From NCBI GenBank assembly GCA_014529385.2, contig CM043944.1, positions 86,393,884-86,457,883 of the forward strand: a DNA stretch of 64,000 bases, written 5' to 3'. The notes under the pieces are model-generated. The model worked only from the letters and a program-made list of their open reading frames with translations, was not told the DNA's origin and ran no database searches. The first letter of the stretch is position 1. The number at the start of each line of letters is the position of its first letter. The translations under genes and the position numbers were made by a program. The stretch comes from Adiantum capillus-veneris. Taxonomy: Eukaryota; Streptophyta; Polypodiopsida; Polypodiales; Pteridaceae. Shown piece after piece: positions 11,831-21,772 of the stretch.

Positions 11831-12739
11831 GTTCAAGAATTTTTCAAGGTCCTACCCCGTTGCTATGATCTTGACAATAGGTTCTTTGGATGGGGAAAGA
11901 GATGAGAAAGAGGCACCCCAATAGCCACTACAAACAAGATTCCACCATATAAAAGCACACTACAATTTGGAAAGGATAAGCATCCCAAAGATAGCATGAA
12001 ATCCTTTGAGAAATCAAAGAAGTCCACACAAGCACAACACAGCAATGGAAAGACCACCCCTGGTCACTGTTTCTCGCCGCTACTCATCAAAAAACATCAT
12101 CCCCAATGGAAACACCACCCCTAGCTACCATTCCTCATCCTCTTCTCGACAAAAAATAACAAATCTAGTGGTCCAAAATATCACGGAAGAAGGATGAAGG
12201 ATGGTAGCATGTATCCAATATCTCAAGCAAGTGATTCAAATCCCAAGCTAGGGTGATGGGGCAACAGAAATAACTCCCATCAGATAACCCCAAAACCCCC
12301 TTTTTTTATGACAATATCTTTGATGTGTTGCAAGATATTGAATTCAAGAAGCTCAGACAACTAAGTTGGCTGGGAAAATACCAATGGAGGAGGACAATAG
12401 GAAAGCGACTACAAAGGAAGAGTTTATCAAGTTGGAGAAGTTTGTATCCCTTTCTCAATGATGGATGGTATTGAATGTGAAGGGTAACTTTAAAAACCTG
12501 AAAGAAGAACATCTTATTTTTGAAAGAAGTCAATAAAGGTAAGTAAGTCGTTTGGTGGTCCATCCAAGAGAAGCACCTAGATGCCTTCAACAAAACAAAG
12601 CAAGCAATGGGGAAGAAGCTGATTTTCTTTGGAGAGGGTTGACGGGTACAACAATGTCCTTACTATTGTGGATAGGGACTTTGAGCCTAAGGTCATCCTA
12701 AATCACTCCTCTAGGAGAGCTCTAGAAGTGAGTGGGCAG
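11831..12739. other. Unassigned intergenic sequence
   Basis: No domain, RNA gene or clear repeat was recognised. Only short ORFs with no familiar motif occur on either strand. A T8 run is at about 12,300. It may hold an unrecognised 5' UTR of the LINE at its left edge and decayed transposon sequence elsewhere. Confidence 0.4.
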
Positions 12740-12940
12740 TGTTGGGGTAAAGGCCACGTGCCTTTGTCTTGGGCTGGACATTCATTTTTTGGTCAGCCAC
12801 TGACCACTCTTACCATTATTCATGATACATATACATGAATATGGATCATTCTCACTTCTTATCTTGAGAGGCCACCCACACACATTGTTTCTCTTGGACC
12901 TTTGCCACATGCATGCATGAATGCATCTACCCACAGCACA
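12740..12940 (+). mobile_element. Short LTR (5' LTR candidate), plus strand
   Basis: The block begins TGTTGGGGTAAAGG and ends CACAGCACA, i.e. TG...CA. It is followed 9 bp later by a tRNA-Met-type primer site. The length of about 200 bp is short and suits a copia or small non-autonomous element. The matching 3' LTR was not found in the window. Confidence 0.55.
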
Positions 12941-12949
12941 CTCATCAAC

Positions 12950-12962
12950 TGGTATCAAAGCC
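12950..12962 (+). other. Primer-binding site complementary to initiator tRNA-Met
   Basis: The sequence tggtatcaaagcc differs by one base from the common plant LTR-retrotransposon PBS (TGGTATCAGAGCC). It lies just inside the end of the preceding LTR. It primes minus-strand cDNA synthesis in such elements. Confidence 0.8.
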
Positions 12963-13371
12963 TTGGTGATGGAAACGGTGGAACAATTTTTAGGAGATTT
13001 GTAGCAACAGTTTTCACACAATCAATGACCATCGAGCTCGATGTATGATCTTGAAATCTGGATCAGATTGGAGCTTGGAGCACTCGGATTGCCCTGCATT
13101 CTCAGCATGTGCATGGCCTTGTATAGGTGGCTAAGGCTTAGACCTTAGAGGAGGTGCTCAACTTCTCAACAATTTGTAGCATTGGAGACTAAGATCTGTA
13201 GTGTTGCTTAAAGAATTAACACAAGGTAGACTTTGCAATAGCCCTAGGGAGGAGGATTTAATAAAGCCGGTTGTTGGCTGCTCAAATCACTACAAAGTAG
13301 GGAATACCATAAAGAATGGCTACTAAGTGGAGATAGAGAGATAAAACAATAGAGAAGAATAGAGAAGCAGA

Positions 13372-13391
13372 GTGTGTGTGTGTGTGCACGA

Positions 13392-13452
<61 letters not shown>
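13372..13452. repeat. (GT)n-(CA)n compound microsatellite
   Basis: About eight GT units (13,372-13,387) are followed after cacgaata by about 29 CA units (13,394-13,452). The two arms are complementary and could fold back. Open stretches here are artefacts of the repeat. Confidence 0.98.
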
Positions 13453-13453
<1 letters not shown>

Positions 13454-13537
13454 ATTTTTTCAACATTGAGAGTAAGGAGATGGAGAGAGCACATGAGCTC
13501 TTGGATTGTGTGTAGTATGATACACATACACAGCTTT

Positions 13538-13539
<2 letters not shown>

Positions 13540-13585
<46 letters not shown>
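13540..13585. repeat. (AG)n microsatellite
   Basis: About 23 perfect AG units. One of several long AG/CT tracts in the window. Confidence 0.98.
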
Positions 13586-13587
<2 letters not shown>

Positions 13588-15189
13588 CTATTTTCTCTCT
13601 TGCTTATTGGCAGTTACTCTTCCCTTGCCAAGCCTTGGATTGTGACATCCGATGATTTTCATCACTTGCATCAGCAACGTTATTTTTCAACATCGTCAAC
13701 ATTATCTTTGGGCATTAGAGAGCTAGTACATCTTGGTTGAAAGAGCTTCTTGTGGACGGCACCTTCTCAAGATCAATCATTTTGAGTATTGGCTTCAACA
13801 TCTACTTGAAGATTTGGCACTTTTGTCTCGTGGTGGAAGAAGGCATCGACTATTGGTTTCTTGGCATCAGGTGCTCTTCTCAGCATCAGCCTTGAAATAT
13901 CAAAATCAAGAGAGAGTAGTGTGGCCCTCCTCTAGCATAGCCTTGACATTGGATACCCTCATGTGGCACAGCCTCTCCATCGACTCTCCTCCCACACCCA
14001 TTCTGGGGTGGTTTTGCTTTGACAGACTCTTCCCAACATTACGACATCTCAACCTTGACTTACCAAGAGATGAATCAAGAGAGAGTGGCATAAACTCTCC
14101 TCTAGTGCACATTTGGAGTGGCTTGGCTCCAATATAGTCTCCTTGATGAAGGCTTGTTTCCCTTGTTCAATGAACACATCCAACACATATGGCTCCGACG
14201 GACCATTTTGGAGCAGTTTATCCACGAGCGAGTTTGGCTTTTGGACGGAGTTTACAACCACATGTGGATAATTCCATGTGTCTAATTTTTGATTGACGTA
14301 CTTTTCGATCGACAAGGTAGTGTGTGCCAAATTTCACCATTTTGCTCATAAGCTGTTATGCGACACAAGTGTTGTGCTCATGTATGATTGTGTGGGTCAC
14401 TTTAGAGAGTAGTTTCATCACAATTTTGTGCGGTTTTGGGTGTATGCATACGTAGATATCAAGTGAGCTAGTTATAGCTTGCAGGTGACAAATTTACAAG
14501 TTTACAAGGATTTTGGACATGTACACTTGATCATAGAGCCACTCATTCAGGAGTGAGTTAAATTGCTAGGATTTTGGAAATTATGTTTAGCGTATGTGGT
14601 TTTTCTACTAAGAAACCGAGTATCTTTTCATGGTTTATATATTTTGGTGAGATTTTGCTCAAAATTTTAGGGCAAAATCTGTGAGATTTTTCCCAGATTC
14701 TTGCACATGCTTTCTGCATTTCTAAAGTTTACTCTCTAATGGTTTATTGGTTGAGTGTGACTCCCACTTTGACAATGACTAAGTTTTGACTCTCTGTTTG
14801 ACAGGTTTTGTCAGTTTTAGACACAATTGGTGCTTATTGTACCCACTCTCGTAAGGAGTGAGATGTGCATATGCTCGTAGCGGCTACAACTTACAGGTAG
14901 TTGTATATGTTACACATGCATTTATTAGATTGGGCATATAGTTTTGTGGGGTACGTATTGAGCATCACATTTTCTCTCTACTTATGCATATGGTTAAATG
15001 CATTTTATGCTCTGGTGAGAGTTTTTTATCCTAGTCTTGAGTCTTTGCTACTTGTTGTGTCTGCATTATCACATGGCGCTTGTTTATTTGTTGACTTTGC
15101 TTAGTTTTTGGTAGACATTGGTCACTACTATTGTACATTTCTTTGATAGAGCTACATTTTGCATATGCAAGCATCAGATTGATGCATTG

Positions 15190-15474
15190 CTAATGGTTAT
15201 GGTTTTGTGGTATCTCAACACGGGGCCAATGGTAAAGGGGTCCAAATGAGAGATGGTATGTCAAAGAGCAAGAAGGATAGTTAATGCTTTCCACAAAGTC
15301 TATGTTACGCTTGTGATGCATGAATTTTTCCATCTTCATTGTATCAGCTAGGTCACAAGGTACACAAATATTGTATTGTACGTCCAAGTCTCTCTTGATG
15401 GGAGAATCTATAATACAAAAGACTATTGGTTGGGGGACCAGCTCCACATAAATCCGATCCTCAATTTTTGTCAA
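15190..15474 (-). CDS. Unrecognised 94-codon ORF
   Basis: The frame begins MTKIEDRIYVELVPQPIVF and contains HHKRNIDFVES. It has no motif that I recognise. Amino-acid composition is reasonably protein-like, with no low-complexity bias. It may be a fragment of a retroelement polyprotein given the surroundings, or chance. No neighbours support a function. Confidence 0.2.
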   Translation of the reverse strand: MTKIEDRIYVELVPQPIVFCIIDSPIKRDLDVQYNICVPCDLADTMKMEKFMHHKRNIDFVESINYPSCSLTYHLSFGPLYHWPRVEIPQNHNH

Positions 15475-15593
15475 GTTCTCTAAACTCTCTCTCTTGTAAA
15501 AGTATTGTTCATGCCAAGTTAATTAAGTACTATGATTATATTACTGCCATCAATTAAGTTCACCCTCTATGTTCTAAAAGTAGTCTCACAAAA

Positions 15594-16232
15594 ATGCTCT
15601 CTTTAATTCTCCTAATTTCGCTATTCTCAAAGTTCATAGGCCATTTCCATTATGCTCGTGCAACTAGTTACACTAATAATGGTTGGAGGACACTAAAAAT
15701 GTCTTCAATTGGTACCTCAACCCCCATGCACAAGACCTTCCTTGTTGCAATGGCACTTGCACCGAGGAAGGACCCCTTTGCCCGCCAAGATGCAAGGATT
15801 ATAGATCTAAAGTCTCATATTAAAGAGCTTGTTAGGGATAATCAAACACTCATGCATAGCCTACACAAGCTTGAGGATACACAAGAAGTAGAGATCCAAA
15901 CTATCCTTGCAAGAGCATATGAAGGTGAAGCCTCCATCACAAAGGCGGTCCAGAAGGAAGTCCATGAGACAACACACCAAAAAATTGACACCAAGGTCTA
16001 GGCAACCTTACAAGGCACCAGGCACAAGAATCTCTTGGCCTCAAGGTTCGGATTGGGGGCTCCACACACCATGGTGCCCCAATGGGACACACTCAAAGAT
16101 GCAATCACTAGGCTCAAGGACATTCTTCAACATATTCACATCAAGCCCAAAACCATCACTTGGATGAACAACACACACATGCGTGTTCCACCCAAGAAAT
16201 TCATTCTCACATTCAAGGACAAAGAGGAGTGA
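15594..16232 (+). pseudogene. Coiled-coil protein fragment, frameshifted; possible gag
   Basis: A first frame (15,594-16,001) has a hydrophobic start and then, from about residue 50, a charged heptad-like segment (DLKSHIKELVRDNQTLMHSL and on). A second frame (about 16,020-16,232) continues with LKDAITRLKDILQHIHIK and ends KKFILTFKDKEE. The two probably formed one protein before a frameshift near 16,000. Gag proteins of plant LTR elements often have this look, and LTR signatures flank on both sides, but no zinc knuckle is present. A host protein fragment is possible. Confidence 0.35.
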
Positions 16233-16571
16233 ACAAAGCTACTATGCCAATGCTTCCTCCTCAAGGGAAAAAAGCTTTGGATTGTCAAAGAATTGACTAC
16301 AAATCAACTCAAGAAGATGCACGACACTTGTAAACAAGGAAAATGAGAAATCTATTGAGGCGATAAAACCATCATTCATGAGTTTCAAACTCCCAAACTA
16401 GTTGCACCCACACCTGACCACCCCTAGGTTGTTTCCATTTTCCTTTATCCCCCTCCACTGGACCCTCAGTACTTAACTAATATGTATCCCATACTCTCAA
16501 CTTGAAGGAAATGATGCAATGTTTTTTCTTTTGGTCCCATAGGTCTTATCTAACCTCCATGGACAATAATT

Positions 16572-16573
<2 letters not shown>

Positions 16574-16643
<70 letters not shown>
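16574..16643. repeat. (CT)n microsatellite
   Basis: About 35 perfect CT units. Confidence 0.98.
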
Positions 16644-16645
<2 letters not shown>

Positions 16646-16953
16646 GAAATTCATTAAAATCCAAAATTTTCTTCCAAGCACAATATCTTTGAAATGTATG
16701 CTTTTGTCTTTGAAATGTACGCTTTTGTCTTTATCACATTTTGGGGAGATTTTGTAGTTGTGCTAATGTACAAATCCCAGACACTGATCTTGAAGAGTCT
16801 CCAAGTGCAAAGACAACTCCACAACACAATGAGTTGTGAGGAGAGAAACCAATCGGTAGATTCACCTTCAAGGGGAGAGTGATAAATATTCATTTGTCTC
16901 CTAGATTGGGGATGTTTGCTCTTGGATTGGAATGTGTCAAAGTTGTCAGTTAT

Positions 16954-17219
16954 CATAGTCTAAACCCCAAGAGGAGGGTTGTTGGGGTTTGTGGGCTTTA
17001 GCCTATGCTTGCACGTATCACCTATTTTGGGGAATTCCTAGAGGGTGTGGACTCACCTAGACTTAGTAAAAGGGTTCCTAAGGTTTCATAGTCTAAACCT
17101 TGAGGGGAGGGTTGTTGGGGTTCGTGGGCTTTAGCCTATGCTTGCATGTATGACCTCTTTTGGGGAATTTCTAGAGGGTGTGGACTCACCTAGACTTAGT
17201 AAAAGGCTTCCTAAAGTGG
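16954..17219 (+). repeat. 133-bp duplication of a polypurine-tract/LTR junction
   Basis: Copies at 16,954-17,086 and 17,087-17,219 each contain catagtctaaacc, a purine-rich aagaggagggt-like tract, then TGTTGGGGTT and tgtggactcacctagactta. The purine tract followed directly by TGTTGGGG is what a PPT plus 3' LTR start looks like. About 93% identical. Confidence 0.85.
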
Positions 17220-17452
17220 ACGAAAAGAGCACCCATGAGTTCCCAAGTGGATTTGGGCTAACTTGAAGCTTCTTATGATGTCATGTAAGATGTCATGTCA
17301 GATTTCTGCACTAGCTCTATATAATGAGCCTCTTTGTACTCACTTTGAAGCAATCTAATTATCAAGTTTGTGTCTACATTGTGCACCTATATCTAGTGTG
17401 TAATTAAGTTCTAATCACTATGCTCTATTTTATCCTCCCTAATCTCTACACG
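16981..17452 (+). mobile_element. Probable 3' LTR of a copia-like element
   Basis: Begins TGTTGGGGTTTG right after a polypurine tract and could end near 17,452 at ctctaca (TG...CA). A TATA-like ctctatataatgag at about 17,314 fits an LTR promoter. The first ~130 bp are duplicated. No second LTR copy was found, so the right boundary and class are inferred. Confidence 0.45.
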
Positions 17453-17501
17453 GTTGGCAAACTTGAGTTGCCAATATGCTTCCAAGTGATCTTTATGATG
17501 C

Positions 17502-17864
17502 ATGTGCAAAGTTGAAGGTACTATTGGAGATGTTTGTGATGAATTTTTTTTTTATATAGCAACATTCCTCATATCAACTTATAATGGGACAACCATACAT
17601 TATAGCTATATGTATGGAGACAAAGGTGTGGATGATGTCTTAGCTTATGCAAGAGTGTGGAGTAGAGATGGTGAAAGAGCTATTCAATTTTTGACTATTT
17701 GTGTTGAACAACCATTGACAAATACACGTATAAATTTAAAGAGCACAAGTTTTCTCAATATGTTTGTGGAGTGCCATTTTAAAACAAGACTATGGTGGTA
17801 CAAAGAAGGGAAGATTCTTGCCAAAGGAGATATTTTTGTGAGGCGTTCTGGGGCTAGTATCTAA
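17502..17864 (+). CDS. Unrecognised 120-codon ORF
   Basis: The open frame begins MCKVEGTIGDVCDEFF and ends IFVRRSGASI. I do not recognise a family. It has balanced composition and no low complexity. It lies between an LTR-like end and a gypsy relic on the same strand, so it may be part of the gag region of the latter. No other support. Confidence 0.25.
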   Translation: MCKVEGTIGDVCDEFFFYIATFLISTYNGTTIHYSYMYGDKGVDDVLAYARVWSRDGERAIQFLTICVEQPLTNTRINLKSTSFLNMFVECHFKTRLWWYKEGKILAKGDIFVRRSGASI

Positions 17865-18370
17865 AGGTTCAGTATCTTACAAGCAATATAATGAATTGCT
17901 CAAGTGGGAGAGAAATATTTTTCAAGTGTTCAAAGTGAACTATGTAGGAATGTGATGTGCTTGAACTTGATTGATGCATAAGCTAAATCTAAGACACAGT
18001 ACACCTCTTGAGTAGAGCTCTAGAGTGAGCTCTCTGCATAGGAGCACTACTAATGAATTACCACCCAACCATAGGAGTATTCTTTATAAAATATTGGACC
18101 CTAGCCATTGATACTTGCTCAAAAAATATCCAAGAATTTGGTGTGCCGAACTACACATCTGTATGGACATCCTAGGTCTCCTAAGATGTCATGTGGACTC
18201 CACCCCAAGTTATGCATGAGCAGTGTGCACTAGGCACCCTACCTGTGCATGCCACATATGATCCATGGTCCCAATGCTATGGGGGATGTAACACTAATGA
18301 TTTTATTTCATGAATCTTTGAAGAGGTTTCTTATGTGGAAACTATGTCACAACTTCAAGCTACAACCAAT
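17865..18370. other. No gene recognised
   Basis: Short, stop-rich sequence between the previous ORF and the gypsy relic. It is presumably decayed gag of that element, without readable motifs. Confidence 0.3.
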
Positions 18371-18375
18371 TTAGG

Positions 18376-20900
18376 TTGCAACATGGAGTTGAAATTGTGA
18401 AAGTGCATTCACTGGACATGTATGGCATTCTTACACAAGTAAAATTTTATATGGAAAATGCATATGAAGTTCAAGTAGAAAGAAACTTTAAGATTGTTGC
18501 AAAAAATGTGAGGCTCATGGCTATGACTTTACCAAGGGAAAGTGACAAAGTTATAGAGAAAGCTTCTTAGTATCCCTTAACGGATGTTAAGGTATCCAAA
18601 GAACATTGGGAATAAATTAACTAAAGAAACATTGAACATTGGAGAATATGTTTTCTTTACTATGCAGGAGATCAAATATTTTCAGAAGGTGCTTGTAGTT
18701 CATGCTAACGCTTTTGCTTTTGACCCATATGAGATTGGATGTGTAGATCCAAATGTTGTTGCACCTATGGTTTTATTTATTGTTCCTCAAATGCCTTGCA
18801 GTTCACAATTAATTCTTGTGTAAGAAGGGATATCTACTCAATGGGTGACCTTTATTGAATTTCTACCGAGTTTCCACTTGGTTTGGAGAGCAGGGATATT
18901 CCCACTATGTGGACACATCTTGGTTTGGTAAGGATGGGCACTCTACTGCAGGGTGGAGAAAATTTTGATGAATTGTATGAACAAAGTGCTAAAGGATTTT
19001 ATTCCTTCTACCACAATACCTTCCATCAATGATTTTCCTATTAAAGGTAGTGAAGAAACTTCAAAAGATGAGGTAAGAGATCTCAGGGGTGTCAAAGGTT
19101 TGTAGTTCAACACATTCGTGATTGTGATGCAATTTTATCTAACTTGACGAGGTTAACCTAACACTTTTAGGACAAAAATCAACTTTTGGAGGTAATTAGG
19201 TATTGATTGTAGGGCATATGTGTGGTCCAAATGGAAGAAGGCCAAGTCTAGTGAAGGTTAAAGCTATTGAGAAGATGAAAGAGACATGCACTTGAGTTGC
19301 TAAAGTTCGTTGACTTTTAGGTGCATGTGGGTTGTATCTTATTTGGTTAATGAACTCACTTTTTTCATGCTGCAAAAGTATTATTCCTTTTGTTACAAAA
19401 GGGAAAAAAGTATATGTGGGGATACGTACATACAAAGCCTATCAAGAAGTTGAAGAAGATGCTTCTTACGGCTCCTACCTTGAGAAAGGTTGATTACAAA
19501 TGTGGAAGTCCGGTGATATTGATAGTTGATACTATAGATATTGGGTGGGCTATAGATCCATATGATGAAGAAGGTCTCAAATATGTAGTTTGGTATGGAG
19601 ATAAAGTGCTTAATACTCGTCAAGTTAAGAGAGAACGTTGGGGTGTTTTTATTACCTTGAAATCTGATGAGGAGGACTTTATTAGATCTTCAATTCTGGT
19701 AAAGATAGATTGCTTTCCATTGATTGAGATGATAAGAAGTTGCTATACTCCAAACATTTCTATGCTTTAATGAATAGATTTTATCTAGTCTCTTAACCCT
19801 AAGTGACTACCCACAGGTTAAGAGAGAACTTTGGAGTGTTTTTATTACCTTGAGATCTGATAAGGATTACTTTATTGGAGCTTCAATTGTGGTAGAGGCG
19901 GATTTCTTTCCATTTATTGGGATGATAACAAGCTGCTCAGCTTCAAAAATTGCTATGCTTTGATGAATAGCTTTTATCTAGTCCCTAAGTTTTGTCATAT
20001 TGTATGTAGAGATAACCCTCTTGCTAACATGTTGTTGATTATGTGGGTTTGAAATTCTAAATATCTTATTATCTACATGCAAGATGTGGTGCTCTTATTT
20101 GTGTTTTTAAAGTATTTTTGGAAGATATTTACGATGATGTGTGGCTCTTGATGGGCTGCTATGTTAGCACTTTTACCAGGCAAGAAGGTCATCAAGAGTT
20201 CAAAAGAAGTCAAGAACAGGATTATGGCTACTTTCTTAGAGATGGTCGTTTGTGGAGGAACCCAACACGGGTACCACAACAAATTTTTTGTGATTAAAAA
20301 ACTCAACAATAGTTGATTAAAGGATTTCACAAGAGTCTACGGTGGGCAGGACACAAAGGTGTATGGGTGACTTTTTTCAAGATCAAAGAGTGTTACTCAA
20401 AGTGGAAGAGTATGTACAAAGATATTGTTTGATTTGTGGAGACTTGCATGATGTGCTAGCATTATTCCAATGTATGGCATCAAGACAAGTCATATCCTAC
20501 TTATTCATTAGCCATGCATTATAATGGATTGTAGATTTGATTACAATGTGGGTGGGTCTTTGGTAGATGGAATATATTGTTTTGCTATCAAAGATGGTTA
20601 TTGGGTGCTTGTTTATGATCGTAGATTGGAAACTACTACTCTACAATGCCTCAATTGTTAAACACTGGTTTGACCCCATGTTGTGATACATATTTTTGAT
20701 AATGGGATATACAAACTATGTCAGGTCGATTGCACCAAGCTTAGAGTTCCTATTGTAGGGGGAGAGGATCAAATTTCTTAAGAAGTGGGATGGACACTTG
20801 ATCTTTGATGATCAAAGCTCAGATCGATTGCGAAAGGATGATGATATGTATGCGTCAAGGATGCTTCTAACTATGCCTTTGAAGATTAATGAAGAAAGAA
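18376..20900 (+). mobile_element. Degenerate Ty3/gypsy pol, second copy of the same lineage
   Basis: Around 18,880-18,950 the plus strand reads FPLGLESRDIPTMW then LGLVRMGTLL, parallel to LGLVRM in the relic at 2.0 kb. About 19,015-19,060 contains INDFPIKG where the catalytic Asp pair plus IKG motif should be. RNase H at about 19,440-19,770 includes KLKKMLLTAPTLRKVDY, then VDTIDIGWAIDPYDEEGLKY. PLANM near 20,010-20,030 matches the RNase H end. HKGVWVTFFKIKE near 20,350-20,390 looks like the integrase HHCC region. Stops and frameshifts are frequent and the catalytic pair is gone. No LTRs could be assigned. Confidence 0.8.
19624..19994 (+). repeat. ~193-bp tandem duplication inside RNase H
   Basis: Copy one (from 19,624) and copy two (from 19,817) both start gttaagagagaac, contain gtgtttttattaccttga and run to a shared ttgctatgcttt/tctatgcttt then tgaatag.ttttatctagtc. 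They are about 80-85% identical. The element therefore has a repeated piece of RNase H and resumes its normal order only after copy two. Confidence 0.88.
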
Positions 20901-21164
20901 AACAATTAGCACACACCGAAAATTGTGCAAATTCAAAGGGATGGATGTCGTGTCACTTTGATTCCATAATGGAAAAAGTAAAAAGAGATTCATTTTATGA
21001 TTTCTTGACGTGTATGTAATATTTTTGCAATGATGGGGCATGAATTTAGGCAAGAGTAGACATGTATGCATGCCAAATGAGGATTTTTGGGATCATTAAG
21101 TGACTTTTTGAACCCTATGAGTCGGGTTTCTTAGAACTTTTTGAGGGTTGGATCTATAGTTTTT

Positions 21165-21326
21165 GCACGGACTTTGGAATGTGTGCAAGGGTGGTTGATT
21201 TTAGCTTGCTATGGTTTTTATTGATAGTCTTTGATATGAGCTTTAAGATGTGCTTTACAACATCAAATTGGGATTCAATTGGTAAACTCATGCTCAATAT
21301 AGTCATGGTTGAATGGGTTTGTGGGG
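21165..21326. repeat. Dispersed repeat R, copy 1, left part
   Basis: This segment matches 30,215-30,375 (shared blocks such as ttttagcttgc, catgctcaatatagtcatgg/tatgctcaatatagtcatgg and tttgtgggg). Its continuation is found at 29,569 onward, on the far side of the gag-only LTR element. It is thus one repeat split by that insertion. No coding content recognised. Confidence 0.85.
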
Positions 21327-21542
21327 TGTATGCTTTGTCGTACGTGTCGAAGGCTGGGAACTTGCCTGTGCACTATGTGCAAGCCTCGAAAGGTTGCAAA
21401 CACACAACTAGAAGAGCCTAGCAAGCTCAAAGGGGTAGGGGTGTGTCACTCACCGCTCAATGCTTCCGTCGTGAAGGATCTTGTGCTGCGAATAAGAAAG
21501 AGTTTTTGTCGATGCCATGCTCAACCGCCTCGCCGCCACAAT

Positions 21543-21543
<1 letters not shown>

Positions 21544-21583
<40 letters not shown>
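21544..21583. repeat. (CT)n microsatellite in the 3' LTR
   Basis: About 20 CT units followed by ccctcaagcatacacaca. The matching tract in the 5' LTR is about twice as long, so the tract changed length after insertion. Confidence 0.97.
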
Positions 21584-21587
<4 letters not shown>

Positions 21588-21772
21588 AGCATACACACAC
21601 GCACACACACCCGTGAGCACATGAAGGAGAAGGAGACAGAGATGGAGCAAGAGCACTTCTTAGGTACACCTCTTAGAATGAGGATTTCTAGGTCAAATGG
21701 ACCTTTTATAAGAGTTTGGCCCTTCACACATGGGCGCCCACAGTGGTCAATCGTTGCACAACTGCTGTTGAG

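Larger units (their letters stand above)
12963..15189. other. Decayed sequence with microsatellites, no recognised gene
   Basis: Downstream of the primer site one would expect gag, but no gag domain is readable. A 134-codon open stretch (13,733-14,137 plus) and a 93-codon stretch (14,049-14,330 minus) have no familiar motif. The two microsatellites here are listed separately. The remainder is A+T-rich and non-coding in appearance. Confidence 0.4.

Noticed and set aside
13244-13740. Long ORFs of alternating Cys-Val or Arg-Glu
   Set aside because: They are translations of (GT)n/(CA)n and (AG)n tracts; similar ORFs at 21.5, 29.2, 32.1 and 40.4 kb were dropped for the same reason.
12740-17452. 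LTR-like ends at 12.74 kb and 16.98 kb as one element
   Set aside because: Both start TGTTGGGG and are on the same strand, but the LTR bodies do not align beyond the first bases, so they belong to different elements.
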